Shown: one piece after another, positions 19,426 through 27,032 of the stretch | Layout of the letters: every line of letters starts with the position of its first letter | Position numbering within the stretch: position 1 is the first letter of the stretch | Source of the DNA: Salinivenus iranica | Lineage (GTDB): Bacteria; Bacteroidota; Rhodothermia; Rhodothermales; Salinibacteraceae | Length of the DNA stretch: 64,000 nt | Direction: 5' to 3' | Assembly (NCBI GenBank): GCA_002894665.1 | Contig: NCRB01000005.1 | Location: forward strand, 20,937-84,936 | Position numbers and translations under genes: made by a program | The notes under the pieces: generated by a model | What the model saw: only the letters and a program-made list of their open reading frames with translations | Databases searched by the model: none | Told to the model about the DNA's origin: nothing

Positions 19426-19457
19426 CGCGCACGGTGCGCCGCGCACGGTACTTTTTT
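19426..19457 (+). repeat. Direct repeat and T-tract between pyp and the ligase gene
   Basis: CGCGCACGGT occurs at 19426-19435 and again at 19440-19449. The overlap creates a short GTGCG/CGCAC hairpin (19434-19446), and TTTTTT follows at 19452-19457. It resembles a weak intrinsic terminator that would let PYP be made in excess over the two chromophore enzymes. Confidence 0.35.
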
Positions 19458-19461
19458 CTGT

Positions 19462-19470
19462 GTGATAACT
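19462..19470 (+). promoter_or_regulatory. Second copy of GTGATAACT, before the ligase gene
   Basis: Identical to the motif at 17800-17808. It lies just after the T-tract and 14 nt before the ATG of the ligase. Together with the terminator-like hairpin this suggests a separate internal start for the ligase-lyase part of the locus. Confidence 0.3.
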
Positions 19471-19484
19471 CTCCTTTTTTCTCA

Positions 19485-21035
19485 ATGCGGATGAACGGCA
19501 CCTCGGACTCGTCGGAGTCGACCGGCCTTCCCCAGACGTCGGATGCCCCCGACGCCGTGGCGGCCGTCCGAGCGGCCCTGGATCAGTGCCCCCCGCCCAC
19601 GTCCACACCGGCCCCCGCCTCGCCCAACCCCTGGCACGACCTGCTCCACGACCGCCTCTGCGACGAGCCGCTCCCGGCCCTCATCGCGGACGACACCATC
19701 ACCCCGGCCGCCTCCCTCTGGACGGGCTCCCGCCTCTGGGTCGATACGTTCCGCGCACACGACCTGCAGCCGGGCGACCGGCTCGTCCTCAGCCTTCCGC
19801 CCTCCACAGCCTTCGTTCAGATCCTCGTCGCCGCGCTCTGGGAGCAGCTGACGGTGGCGTTCGCCCCGCCGGACACGGACGCCGAGTCTCTTCTCTCTCC
19901 GCTCGACGCCCGCGCCGCGGTGACGCCCGACGACGGGCCCCACGCCTGGGCCTCCGACGAGCTCGCCGGTCCGCGCTCCACCCCCGAGGCCCTGCGGTCC
20001 CCCCGAGAAGAACCGACCCCTGACGTCCGCTTCCTGCTCCGGACCTCCGGCACCCACCACGGACGCTGGGTCGCCCTCTCGGACCGCAACGTGCTCTCCG
20101 TGCTGGCCAGTCACCTGCCGCACCTCGCGCTCCGCAACGCCCGGGTGCTCTCCGTTCTTCCCTGGACCCACGCCTTCGGGCTGGTCCTCGACCTCCTGCC
20201 CGCCCTTCTGGCAGACGCCGAACTGATCCGGGACCCCGACGGGGGACGCAACCCTGACGGACTGGTGTCCCTGCGGGACGCCTGGGGCACCACGCACCTG
20301 TCGGCCGTCCCCCTCACCATCCAGCGCCTGCTCGACCACTCGGCGGGCCGGGCCCTCGTGCGCGACCTGCAGGGCGGGATTGTAGGCGGCGCGCCGGTAT
20401 CTGCCCCCCTCGCCACCACCCTCACCGACACCGCACTGCGGGCCGGGTACGGACAAACGGAAGCCTCGCCCGGCATTGCCCTTGGGGCGCGCGGCGAGTG
20501 GGGCCCCCACTACCTGGGACACCCGGTCGGCTGCAACGTCACGATTGCGGACGACGGAGAACTGCTGTTTGACGGCCCAAATGCCTGCGTGGGCTACTGG
20601 CGCGACGGCCGCCTCGAACGCCTCGACCCGACCCGCACGGTCCATACGGGGGATCTGGTGGAGCACGGTGACGACGGCCTTATCTTTCGGGGGCGGAAGG
20701 ACGCGTCCTTCAAACTCTCCAACGGCCGCTTCGTCCCGGCCGGCGTCCTGGAGTCGACCCTCAAGACGACGTACGCCACCCTTCGCGATGCGCTGCTCTT
20801 CACCCCCGACGGCGACAACGTCGCAGTCGCCCTCTGTCCCCAGTCGCCCACCGCCGAGGTGCCCGACCTGGACGCCCTCCGAGCAACCCTTGGCTCGCTT
20901 GGCAGCCGCCTCGTCTGGCACACCACGGTGGCCCCGGAGGCCTGGCAGACGCAGTCCAAGGGCACCGTCGACCGCCGCGCGATGAGTGCCTCTTTGTCGG
21001 AGGCCTACCGCTCCAAAACTCCTTCGTCGCCCTAG
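19485..21035 (+). CDS. p-Coumarate-CoA ligase-like AMP-binding enzyme (PYP chromophore activation)
   Basis: 516 residues, ANL superfamily. The ATP-binding core is divergent (TSGTHHGRWVALS in place of the usual SGTTGxPKG), but later motifs are kept: YGQTEASPG, HTGDLVEHGDDGLIFRGRKD, and the C-terminal catalytic Lys region QSKGTVDRR. In PYP-containing bacteria a ligase of this kind converts p-coumarate to p-coumaroyl-CoA, which acylates the PYP cysteine. The position pyp-ligase-lyase supports this. Two in-frame ATGs (19485, 19491) are possible. It ends 9 bp before the lyase start, so the two are surely co-transcribed. Confidence 0.85.
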   Translation: MRMNGTSDSSESTGLPQTSDAPDAVAAVRAALDQCPPPTSTPAPASPNPWHDLLHDRLCDEPLPALIADDTITPAASLWTGSRLWVDTFRAHDLQPGDRLVLSLPPSTAFVQILVAALWEQLTVAFAPPDTDAESLLSPLDARAAVTPDDGPHAWASDELAGPRSTPEALRSPREEPTPDVRFLLRTSGTHHGRWVALSDRNVLSVLASHLPHLALRNARVLSVLPWTHAFGLVLDLLPALLADAELIRDPDGGRNPDGLVSLRDAWGTTHLSAVPLTIQRLLDHSAGRALVRDLQGGIVGGAPVSAPLATTLTDTALRAGYGQTEASPGIALGARGEWGPHYLGHPVGCNVTIADDGELLFDGPNACVGYWRDGRLERLDPTRTVHTGDLVEHGDDGLIFRGRKDASFKLSNGRFVPAGVLESTLKTTYATLRDALLFTPDGDNVAVALCPQSPTAEVPDLDALRATLGSLGSRLVWHTTVAPEAWQTQSKGTVDRRAMSASLSEAYRSKTPSSP

Positions 21036-21044
21036 GTCGCCCTC

Positions 21045-22547
21045 ATGTCTGCCTCGCCCCTTCTCCTCGGCCCCGACGCCTCCCTCACCTGCGAAGCGGT
21101 CGACCGGGCCGCCCGCCGCCCAGCCCCGAAGGGGTCGCTCACGACCGCCGCGGACGAGGCCCTTCCGCGCTCGCGCGACGCCCTCGCCGACGTACACGAG
21201 CGTGGGGACGAGATCTACGGCCTCACGACCGGGTTCGGCCCCCTCCTCGACCACTCGGCCGCGGAGGACGCCTCCGCCCAGAGCGACCAGCTGCTCGCCC
21301 ACCTGAGCACGGGGAGCGGGGAGTGGGCGGCGCCCGACATCGTGCGGGCGATGGTCCTGTCGCGCCTGCAGTCGCTGGCGCAGGGCCACTCCGGAATTCG
21401 TCCCTCGACCGTCCGGTCCCTCCTTCGTCTGCTGAACGCGGCGCCGCCGCCCGCCGTCCCCGAAATCGGATCGCTCGGGGCAAGCGGCGACCTGACCCCG
21501 CTGGCCCACGCGGCCCGGGCGTACACCGGCCAGGGGCACATGCTGGCAGAGAACGGAACGCTCGTGGACGCCGCGACCGCCCTGCAGGACGCCGATCTCA
21601 CGCCCGTCTCGCTCGACGCCCGCGACGCGCTTGCGTTCGTGAACGGCACCGCGTTTATGACGGGGACCGCCGCGCTGGCCCTCGCCCGGGGGCGCCGCCT
21701 GCTGGAGCGGGCCGAGGCCCTCACCGGATGGGCCTACCGCCTGCTCGGGTGCTCGCTGGAGGCCCTCGCACCGCGTCTCCACGCCGCCCGCGGCCACGAC
21801 GGCCAGCAGGCAAGCGCCGCCGCCATCCGGGCGGAGGCAACCCGCCATGGGGCCGCCGAGCAGGACGATCGCCCGCTCCAGGAAGTGTACTCCCTTCGCT
21901 GCGCCCCGCAGGTCCTCGGCGCCGCCCGAGATCAGTTTCGATACGCCCGGAATCAAGTTGAAACAGAGCTGAACGGGGTGACCGACAACCCCGTGATCGA
22001 TCCCGAGGGGCCCGCGGCCCTGCACGGCGGCAACTTTCAGGGGCAGCAGATCGCCTTTGCCGCCGATGCGCTGAACGAAGCCCTCACCCAGATCGGAGTG
22101 CTGGCCGAGCGTCAACTCGATGTCCTGCTCTCGCCCGACCAGAACGGAGGGGCGCCGCCCCTCCTCGCCTGGACGCCGGGCCCCACCAGCGGCCTCGCCG
22201 GCGCGCAGCTTACCGCCACGGCCCTGGTGGCCGAGCTCCGACAAAACGCACAAATGGCGGCCACCTCGTCGATCCCGACCAACAACGACAATCAGGACGT
22301 CGTGTCGATGGGGGCCCTGGCCGCCCGCACGGCCCACGAACAAACCGAGCGCCTCGCCCCAATCCTGGCCGTCCTCGGCCTCAGCCTCGCCCAGCTCACC
22401 CACCTGCGGGCCGCCAACCGCGCCGACGGCCCCGCGCCTCCGCCCCCCGACTGGATGCCCTCCGTAGAGCCGATCGTGGAGGACCGGCCCCTCCGCGCCG
22501 AGATCAACGCCCTCGCCCAAGAGTGGCGCCTCCCCGCCCCCTCATAG
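21045..22547 (+). CDS. Tyrosine ammonia-lyase (aromatic amino acid lyase, MIO family)
   Basis: 500 residues, the usual HAL/TAL length. The MIO cofactor forms from Ala146-Ser147-Gly148 in GSLGASGDLTPLAH. Tyr58 in YGLTTGFGP is the catalytic Tyr of the N-terminal loop. The substrate-selectivity pair reads His86-Leu87 (LLAHLSTG): His-Leu marks tyrosine-specific lyases, Phe-Leu phenylalanine lyases and Ser-His histidine lyases. Later motifs NPVID and HGGNFQGQQIA are typical. It deaminates L-tyrosine to p-coumarate, the PYP chromophore precursor. Context and the selectivity residues argue against a histidine lyase. Confidence 0.9.
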   Translation: MSASPLLLGPDASLTCEAVDRAARRPAPKGSLTTAADEALPRSRDALADVHERGDEIYGLTTGFGPLLDHSAAEDASAQSDQLLAHLSTGSGEWAAPDIVRAMVLSRLQSLAQGHSGIRPSTVRSLLRLLNAAPPPAVPEIGSLGASGDLTPLAHAARAYTGQGHMLAENGTLVDAATALQDADLTPVSLDARDALAFVNGTAFMTGTAALALARGRRLLERAEALTGWAYRLLGCSLEALAPRLHAARGHDGQQASAAAIRAEATRHGAAEQDDRPLQEVYSLRCAPQVLGAARDQFRYARNQVETELNGVTDNPVIDPEGPAALHGGNFQGQQIAFAADALNEALTQIGVLAERQLDVLLSPDQNGGAPPLLAWTPGPTSGLAGAQLTATALVAELRQNAQMAATSSIPTNNDNQDVVSMGALAARTAHEQTERLAPILAVLGLSLAQLTHLRAANRADGPAPPPPDWMPSVEPIVEDRPLRAEINALAQEWRLPAPS

Positions 22548-22561
22548 CCCAACCATCCGAC

Positions 22562-23062
22562 ATGCCATCGCCCACATCTCGTCCCGCCCCCGGCCCGAAC
22601 CAGGAATCCGTGTGGGACTACCCGCGCCCGCCGGCCCTGAAGCCAGAGGAACGGCGCATCCGGGTCGTCTTCAACGATACGGTCCTCGCCGATACGACCG
22701 AGGCCCTGCGCGTGCTCGAAACGAGCCACCCGCCGGTCTACTACCTCCCGCCCGCCGACGTGGCGATGGAGCACCTTCAGCGGGAGTCGCGGACCTCAAT
22801 GTGCGAGTTCAAGGGGCGCGCCGTGTACTACACGGCCACGGTCGGGGACCGCTCGGCCCGGCAGGCCGCATGGGGCTACCCAAACCCCACCGATCGCTAT
22901 GCGGCCCTCGCGGATCACCTCGCCTTCTATCCCAGCAAAATGGACGCGTGCTTTGTGGGCGAGGAGCAGGCTCGCGCTCAGGAGGGCGACTTCTACGGCG
23001 GCTGGATTACCGACGACATCGTGGGCCCGTTTAAGGGCGGGGCGGGCACGATCGGCTGGTGA
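22562..23062 (+). CDS. DUF427 domain protein at the end of the PYP locus
   Basis: 166 residues, starting 14 bp after the lyase stop. It has the DUF427 hallmarks: ESVWDYPRPP near the start, NDTVLADTTEALRVLETSHPPVYYLP, CEFKGRAVYY and AWGYPNP. No enzymatic role is established that I can cite. Tight spacing suggests co-transcription with the ligase and lyase, though such genes also occur alone. The preferred start is the ATG at 22562; the upstream frame overlaps the lyase. Confidence 0.8.
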   Translation: MPSPTSRPAPGPNQESVWDYPRPPALKPEERRIRVVFNDTVLADTTEALRVLETSHPPVYYLPPADVAMEHLQRESRTSMCEFKGRAVYYTATVGDRSARQAAWGYPNPTDRYAALADHLAFYPSKMDACFVGEEQARAQEGDFYGGWITDDIVGPFKGGAGTIGW

Positions 23063-23077
23063 CGCCCCGACCGCCCC

Positions 23078-24265
23078 TTACACCGCCGCGAGCGCCCGGT
23101 CGAGGTCCGTGCGCAGGTCGTCGATGTCTTCGACGCCCACCGACAGGCGGATGAGCGAGTCGGTGAGGCCGATCTCGCGGCGTTCCTCCGGCGGAATCGA
23201 GGCGTGCGTCATGGACGCGGGGTGCTCGATGAGGCTCTCCACGCCGCCCAGGCTTTCGGCCAGCAGGAACACGTCGGTGCCCGAAAGCACCGTCTTGGCG
23301 GCCTCTATCCGGTCGTCCGTCAGTTCAAATGAGATCATTCCCCCAAAGTCCTCCATCTGCCGGGCGGCGATGTCGTGCCCCGGATGGGAGGCGAGGCCGG
23401 GGTAACGCACGCGCCCCACCTTGTCGTGGTCATCCAGAAAGTCCGCGAGGCGGCGCGCATTCTCACAATGGCGCTCCATGCGAAGGTGAAGCGTCTTGGT
23501 GCCCCGGAGGGCGAGAAACGAATCCATGGGACCGGGCGAGGCGCCGGCGCTTTTGACCTGGAAGCGGAGGGCCTCCGCCCACTCATCGGAGTCGGTGCAG
23601 ACGGCCCCGAGGATGAGGTCGGAGTGGCCGCCCAGGTACTTCGTCGCAGAGTGAAGCACCAGATCGGCCCCCAGGGACAGCGGCTGCTGCAAAAAGGGCG
23701 ACGCGAAGGTGTTGTCCACGGCCACGTCGGCATCGTTCGCCGCGGCTAGGTCGCAGAGCGCCTCGATGTCGGCGATGCGCATGAGCGGGTTCGTGGGCGT
23801 CTCGACCCAGAGGAGTTCGGTCTCGGGCCGCAGGGCCGCCTCGGTCGCCTCCAGGTCCGTCATGTCGACGAACGTAAAGTCCAGCCCGTAGGGCTCAAAC
23901 ACCTCTTTGAAGAGGCGGAAGGTCCCCCCGTACAGGTCGTTCGTCGTCACCACGTGGTCCCCCGGGCGCAGCCCGCCCTTCAGAATGGCGTCGATGCCGG
24001 CCACGCCCGAGGCGAAGGCAATGCCGTGCTCCGCATTTTCGAGGCCCGCCAGATTGCCCTCCAGGGCCGTGCGGGTGGGATTGCTCACCCGGGAGTACTC
24101 GTAGCCTTTGTGCTCGCCGGGGGCGGACTGGGCGAAGGTTGAGCTCTGATAGATGGGCGTCATGACCGCCCCGGTGGCCGGGTCCGGTTCCTGCCCGGCG
24201 TGGACGGCGCGCGTGCCGAACCCCGACGGGATGTCGTGGTCGGCGGAGGCGTCAGAAGTAGACAT
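23078..24265 (-). CDS. Cystathionine gamma-synthase/gamma-lyase family PLP enzyme
   Basis: 395 residues from the ATG at 24265. Cys/Met-metabolism PLP family: YEYSRVSNPTRTALE (cofactor phosphate binding across the dimer), DLYGGTFRLF, VDNTFASPFLQQPL, and the Schiff-base Lys209 in HSATKYLGGHSD. The C-terminal VEDIDDLRTDLDRAL is typical. The family includes cystathionine gamma-synthase (methionine synthesis), gamma-lyase (cysteine synthesis) and O-acyl-homoserine sulfhydrylases; sequence alone does not settle which, though the closest pattern is MetB/MccB. It is separated from the TPR lipoprotein gene by 144 bp with a long hairpin. Confidence 0.9.
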   Translation of the reverse strand: MSTSDASADHDIPSGFGTRAVHAGQEPDPATGAVMTPIYQSSTFAQSAPGEHKGYEYSRVSNPTRTALEGNLAGLENAEHGIAFASGVAGIDAILKGGLRPGDHVVTTNDLYGGTFRLFKEVFEPYGLDFTFVDMTDLEATEAALRPETELLWVETPTNPLMRIADIEALCDLAAANDADVAVDNTFASPFLQQPLSLGADLVLHSATKYLGGHSDLILGAVCTDSDEWAEALRFQVKSAGASPGPMDSFLALRGTKTLHLRMERHCENARRLADFLDDHDKVGRVRYPGLASHPGHDIAARQMEDFGGMISFELTDDRIEAAKTVLSGTDVFLLAESLGGVESLIEHPASMTHASIPPEERREIGLTDSLIRLSVGVEDIDDLRTDLDRALAAV

Positions 24266-24331
24266 GATGCGTGGGTGCTGTAAGGGGTGTACTGAGAAGG
24301 AATTCGTTCCGATAGGAAGCCCCAACGACCA

Positions 24332-24359
24332 GAGCCCGGACCCTGCAGGGCCCGGGCTC
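24332..24359 (-). terminator. 14-bp inverted repeat after the TPR lipoprotein gene
   Basis: GAGCCCGGACCCTG and its inverse complement meet with no spacer (one G-T mismatch), giving a very stable hairpin 50 bp past the lipoprotein stop and 66 bp before the PLP enzyme start. There is no T-tract. It could end the lipoprotein transcript or structure the leader of the next gene. Confidence 0.4.
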
Positions 24360-24409
24360 GCACGGTCGGATCGAATGGGGAGTCCCGGCCAGAGGGGGGG
24401 GGGAAGGCG

Positions 24410-25669
24410 TTAGTTCCCGCCGCCCGGCTCCTGCTCCTCCGTCATCTCTTCGGCTCGCCCTTCTTCAAAGCCGGCGCACTGCTCCACGTCGGCGGCCTTG
24501 TCCGTTTGCTCCGTCTGCACGTACGCCTGGAAGAGGGCACGGCAGGAGTCCTCCAGGTAGCCGCTCTCGCCCTGCTGGCTCAGCTGGCGGGCCCGCTCGA
24601 GGGGCGGAATCGCATTCTGGAAGGCCTGCTGCCGCTGCTTGGCCAGCGTCCGAATCTGCTGGCTCTCCTGCTCCGTCGCCTCACGGTCCTCCTCCCGTAC
24701 GCGGTCTTCAATGGTCGCGATGCTGTCGTTTGTCGCCACCGCCTTGTTGACGTACGCCGCGCCCAGGTTGTATTGCGCCTTCGCGTTGTCGGATTCAAGG
24801 TCCACGGCCGCCTGCAGCTGCTCAATGGCTTCGTCGAGGCGATCCGCGCTGAGAAGCATGGAGCCGTAATTGTAGCGGTACGTGGCGTTGTCCGGATTCT
24901 CCTCCACCTCCTGGCGGTAGGCCTCCATGGCTCGTTCGGTGTCGCCCGACTGTTGGTAGGCGTTCAGCAGAAGGGAACGCATCTCTTCATTGTCCGGGTG
25001 CACCTCAGTGCCCTTCTCCAGCAGCGAGATGGCGTCGTCCATCCGGTCGTTCGAGATGTACAACCGGCCGAGGATGGCGTAGGCGTTCGTGTCGGCCGTA
25101 TCGGCCGCCTCCATATACCGCTCCAGGACGGGGATGGACTCTTCCCGTTCGCCCAGGTTAATGCGGGCGTACGCTTCGTTCAGGTGCGTGCTGGCCGAGT
25201 CCGGGTACGTCGCCCCGGCGGCCCCAAACGACAGCGCCGCCACCCGAAAGGCCGTCGTGTCTCCTTCCTGCTGGGCTCGGTTAAAGGCGTTGGCTCCACG
25301 CTGGAATTCATTGAAGTACGCGAGCTGGCGGCGTCCCTGAATGTCGCTCCGCGCCTCCGGGTTGAACTGGATGGCCTGCTCCTCTGCCTCTCGGGCGCGG
25401 ACCCAAAGCTCGCGGTACTCGTCCGGGGCCATCGTGGTGTCGGACATCTGGCGGAGCACCTGTGCCCGCATCTGGTAGGCCGATACATTGGCCGAATCCT
25501 GTGCGAGGGCCGAATCAATGTTGGCCAGGGCGCGCTCGTAATTCTCTTCCTCCATGGCACTCTCAGCCGTACTCATGTAGGGATTGCCGCCTGAGCAGCC
25601 GGCCATGGTAGCCAGAACCAACGCAGCGGCAAGCAGCGAGGCGAAAAAAGGGCGTCGTGTCGTCATCAT
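24410..25669 (-). CDS. TPR-repeat lipoprotein
   Basis: 419 residues. Signal peptide with lipobox LATMAGC (Cys25), so probably lipid-anchored. Tandem tetratricopeptide repeats from about 35 to 330, with A-A-x-x-Y-x-x-A signatures such as YERALANIDSALAQDSANV and AMEAYRQEVEENPDNATYRYN. The Glu/Gln-rich region 300-350 looks like a coiled coil, and the tail is very acidic (EGRAEEMTEEQEPGG). TPR lipoproteins scaffold envelope complexes; the partner is unknown. Divergent from the gene at 25986. Confidence 0.88.
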   Translation of the reverse strand: MMTTRRPFFASLLAAALVLATMAGCSGGNPYMSTAESAMEEENYERALANIDSALAQDSANVSAYQMRAQVLRQMSDTTMAPDEYRELWVRAREAEEQAIQFNPEARSDIQGRRQLAYFNEFQRGANAFNRAQQEGDTTAFRVAALSFGAAGATYPDSASTHLNEAYARINLGEREESIPVLERYMEAADTADTNAYAILGRLYISNDRMDDAISLLEKGTEVHPDNEEMRSLLLNAYQQSGDTERAMEAYRQEVEENPDNATYRYNYGSMLLSADRLDEAIEQLQAAVDLESDNAKAQYNLGAAYVNKAVATNDSIATIEDRVREEDREATEQESQQIRTLAKQRQQAFQNAIPPLERARQLSQQGESGYLEDSCRALFQAYVQTEQTDKAADVEQCAGFEEGRAEEMTEEQEPGGGN

Positions 25670-25985
25670 GGGTTCAGAATCGGTCCAAAAAAACAGGTCG
25701 TGTGCGTGACGGTCGTCTGTGGGGCCTCGGCCGGGCAGGGCCTCATGCCCTGCGTCACGCTCGGTCCTGCAATACAGCCCAGTGCCCCGGATGAGCGTGC
25801 TTTATACTGCTCGCAATCTATAAGGCAGCACCAGCCGATGCAAAATCGATCACGTCATGCCTTCGTGAACTCAGAACACCGTCGGTGTTTCCCGTTGTAA
25901 CTGAGCGCCGGGATTTCTTTCTTGGAAGCGCTATCACCTGTTCCTGCCACTCGGCCTGTGGCTTTTCCCCAACCCGTCTCCCTCC
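25670..25985. other. 316-bp divergent intergenic region
   Basis: No reading frame here looks coding. It must hold the promoters of the TPR lipoprotein (leftward) and of the 334-residue protein (rightward). AT-richer stretches occur around 25798-25825 and 25890-25925, but no convincing -35/-10 pair was found and no RNA gene was recognised. Confidence 0.4.
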
Positions 25986-26990
25986 ATGGAGTCTACCGAC
26001 CCCGCCGACACGCCGCTCCCCCCCAGCCTCCAAGCCCTCCTCCACGAGATCGTGGACTACGCCGGTCTCTTCCCGCCGGCCGACCTGTCGCTCCGTCGGG
26101 CCCTCCAGAACTACGCCGACTACCGAGAAGAATCGGAGGCGTGGATGCTGTCCCGCTTCGTGCTCCCGGTCCGCCGCCTGCCGGACCTCAGCCCCTTCCA
26201 CCGCTCCTTCTCTACCGGTGCCCCCTACCAGTTTTCGGTCCTCGGCACGGGGGGCGACACCCCGGACACCTTCCTCGATGCGCTCGGGCGCGACCTGGAC
26301 GTGATCGACGCCTTCGACGAGGAATATGGCGGGCGGGCCACAGTGGACCTCATGGAGGTCCCCCTCCCCACGTCGCTCATCGGGAGTTCCCAGGCGGATC
26401 TCCGCTCCTTCTTCGAAAGCGTACACCAGCGACTGGTGGCCGACGGCACCGCGCAGCTCGACTTTTTCTTCGAGGTCTCGACCGAATCGGACACGATTGA
26501 AGGGCTCCGCCCCCTCTGCGCCGCCGTCGCCGGGCACAACAGCCGACAGGCCGTGCCCGCCCGTTCCACGCTCGGCCTGAAGCTCCGGTGCGGCGGAGCC
26601 GAGCCCAGCGACATTCCCAGCGTCGAACAGGTGGCCGCCCTCATCGTGGCCTGCCGCGACGCCGGCGTCTCGTTCAAGGCCACGGCGGGCCTTCACCACC
26701 CCCTCCGCCACTACGACGACGGATTCGACACCGAGATGCACGGCTTCCTCAACATCTTCGGGGCCGCCGCCCTCGCCGCGGAGCACGGGCTCGACGCCGA
26801 CGACCTCATTCCCGTCCTGCGCGACGAGGACGCGACCAACTTTCAGTTCCTGAAGGAGCGTTTTGCCTGGCGGAACGCCGCCGTCCCCCTCGACGGCATC
26901 GAACACGCCCGAAACGCCCTCGCCCTCTCCTTCGGCAGCTGCAGCTTCGAGGAGCCGATCGACCATCTGCGCGACCTCGACCTGCTGTAG
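25986..26990 (+). CDS. Conserved-looking hypothetical protein paired with fumarylacetoacetase
   Basis: 334 residues, soluble, acidic, no signal peptide. No named domain recognised. Notable segments are VDYAGLFPPADLS near 22-34, LGLKLRCGGAEPSDIPS near 199, and the motif VSFKATAGLHHPLRHYDDGFDTEMHG split around 226-250, followed by LNIFGAA. Alternating strand/helix pattern and the Lys/His-containing motif suggest a barrel enzyme, but this is inference. It is 42 bp upstream of fahA on the same strand, so a role in tyrosine or homogentisate breakdown is likely. Confidence 0.75.
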   Translation: MESTDPADTPLPPSLQALLHEIVDYAGLFPPADLSLRRALQNYADYREESEAWMLSRFVLPVRRLPDLSPFHRSFSTGAPYQFSVLGTGGDTPDTFLDALGRDLDVIDAFDEEYGGRATVDLMEVPLPTSLIGSSQADLRSFFESVHQRLVADGTAQLDFFFEVSTESDTIEGLRPLCAAVAGHNSRQAVPARSTLGLKLRCGGAEPSDIPSVEQVAALIVACRDAGVSFKATAGLHHPLRHYDDGFDTEMHGFLNIFGAAALAAEHGLDADDLIPVLRDEDATNFQFLKERFAWRNAAVPLDGIEHARNALALSFGSCSFEEPIDHLRDLDLL

Positions 26991-27032
26991 CCTCCCGCCC
27001 TTCTCACACACCAACACGACCCTCCTCCCTAC

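Noticed and set aside
19482..22520. 1012-codon open frame antisense to the ligase and lyase genes
   Set aside because: Gly/Arg/Val-rich low-complexity translation, fully explained as a shadow of two real genes.
24266..24409. SAM or other riboswitch before the Cys/Met PLP enzyme gene
   Set aside because: Only a simple long hairpin is visible; the conserved core of a known riboswitch is not recognisable.
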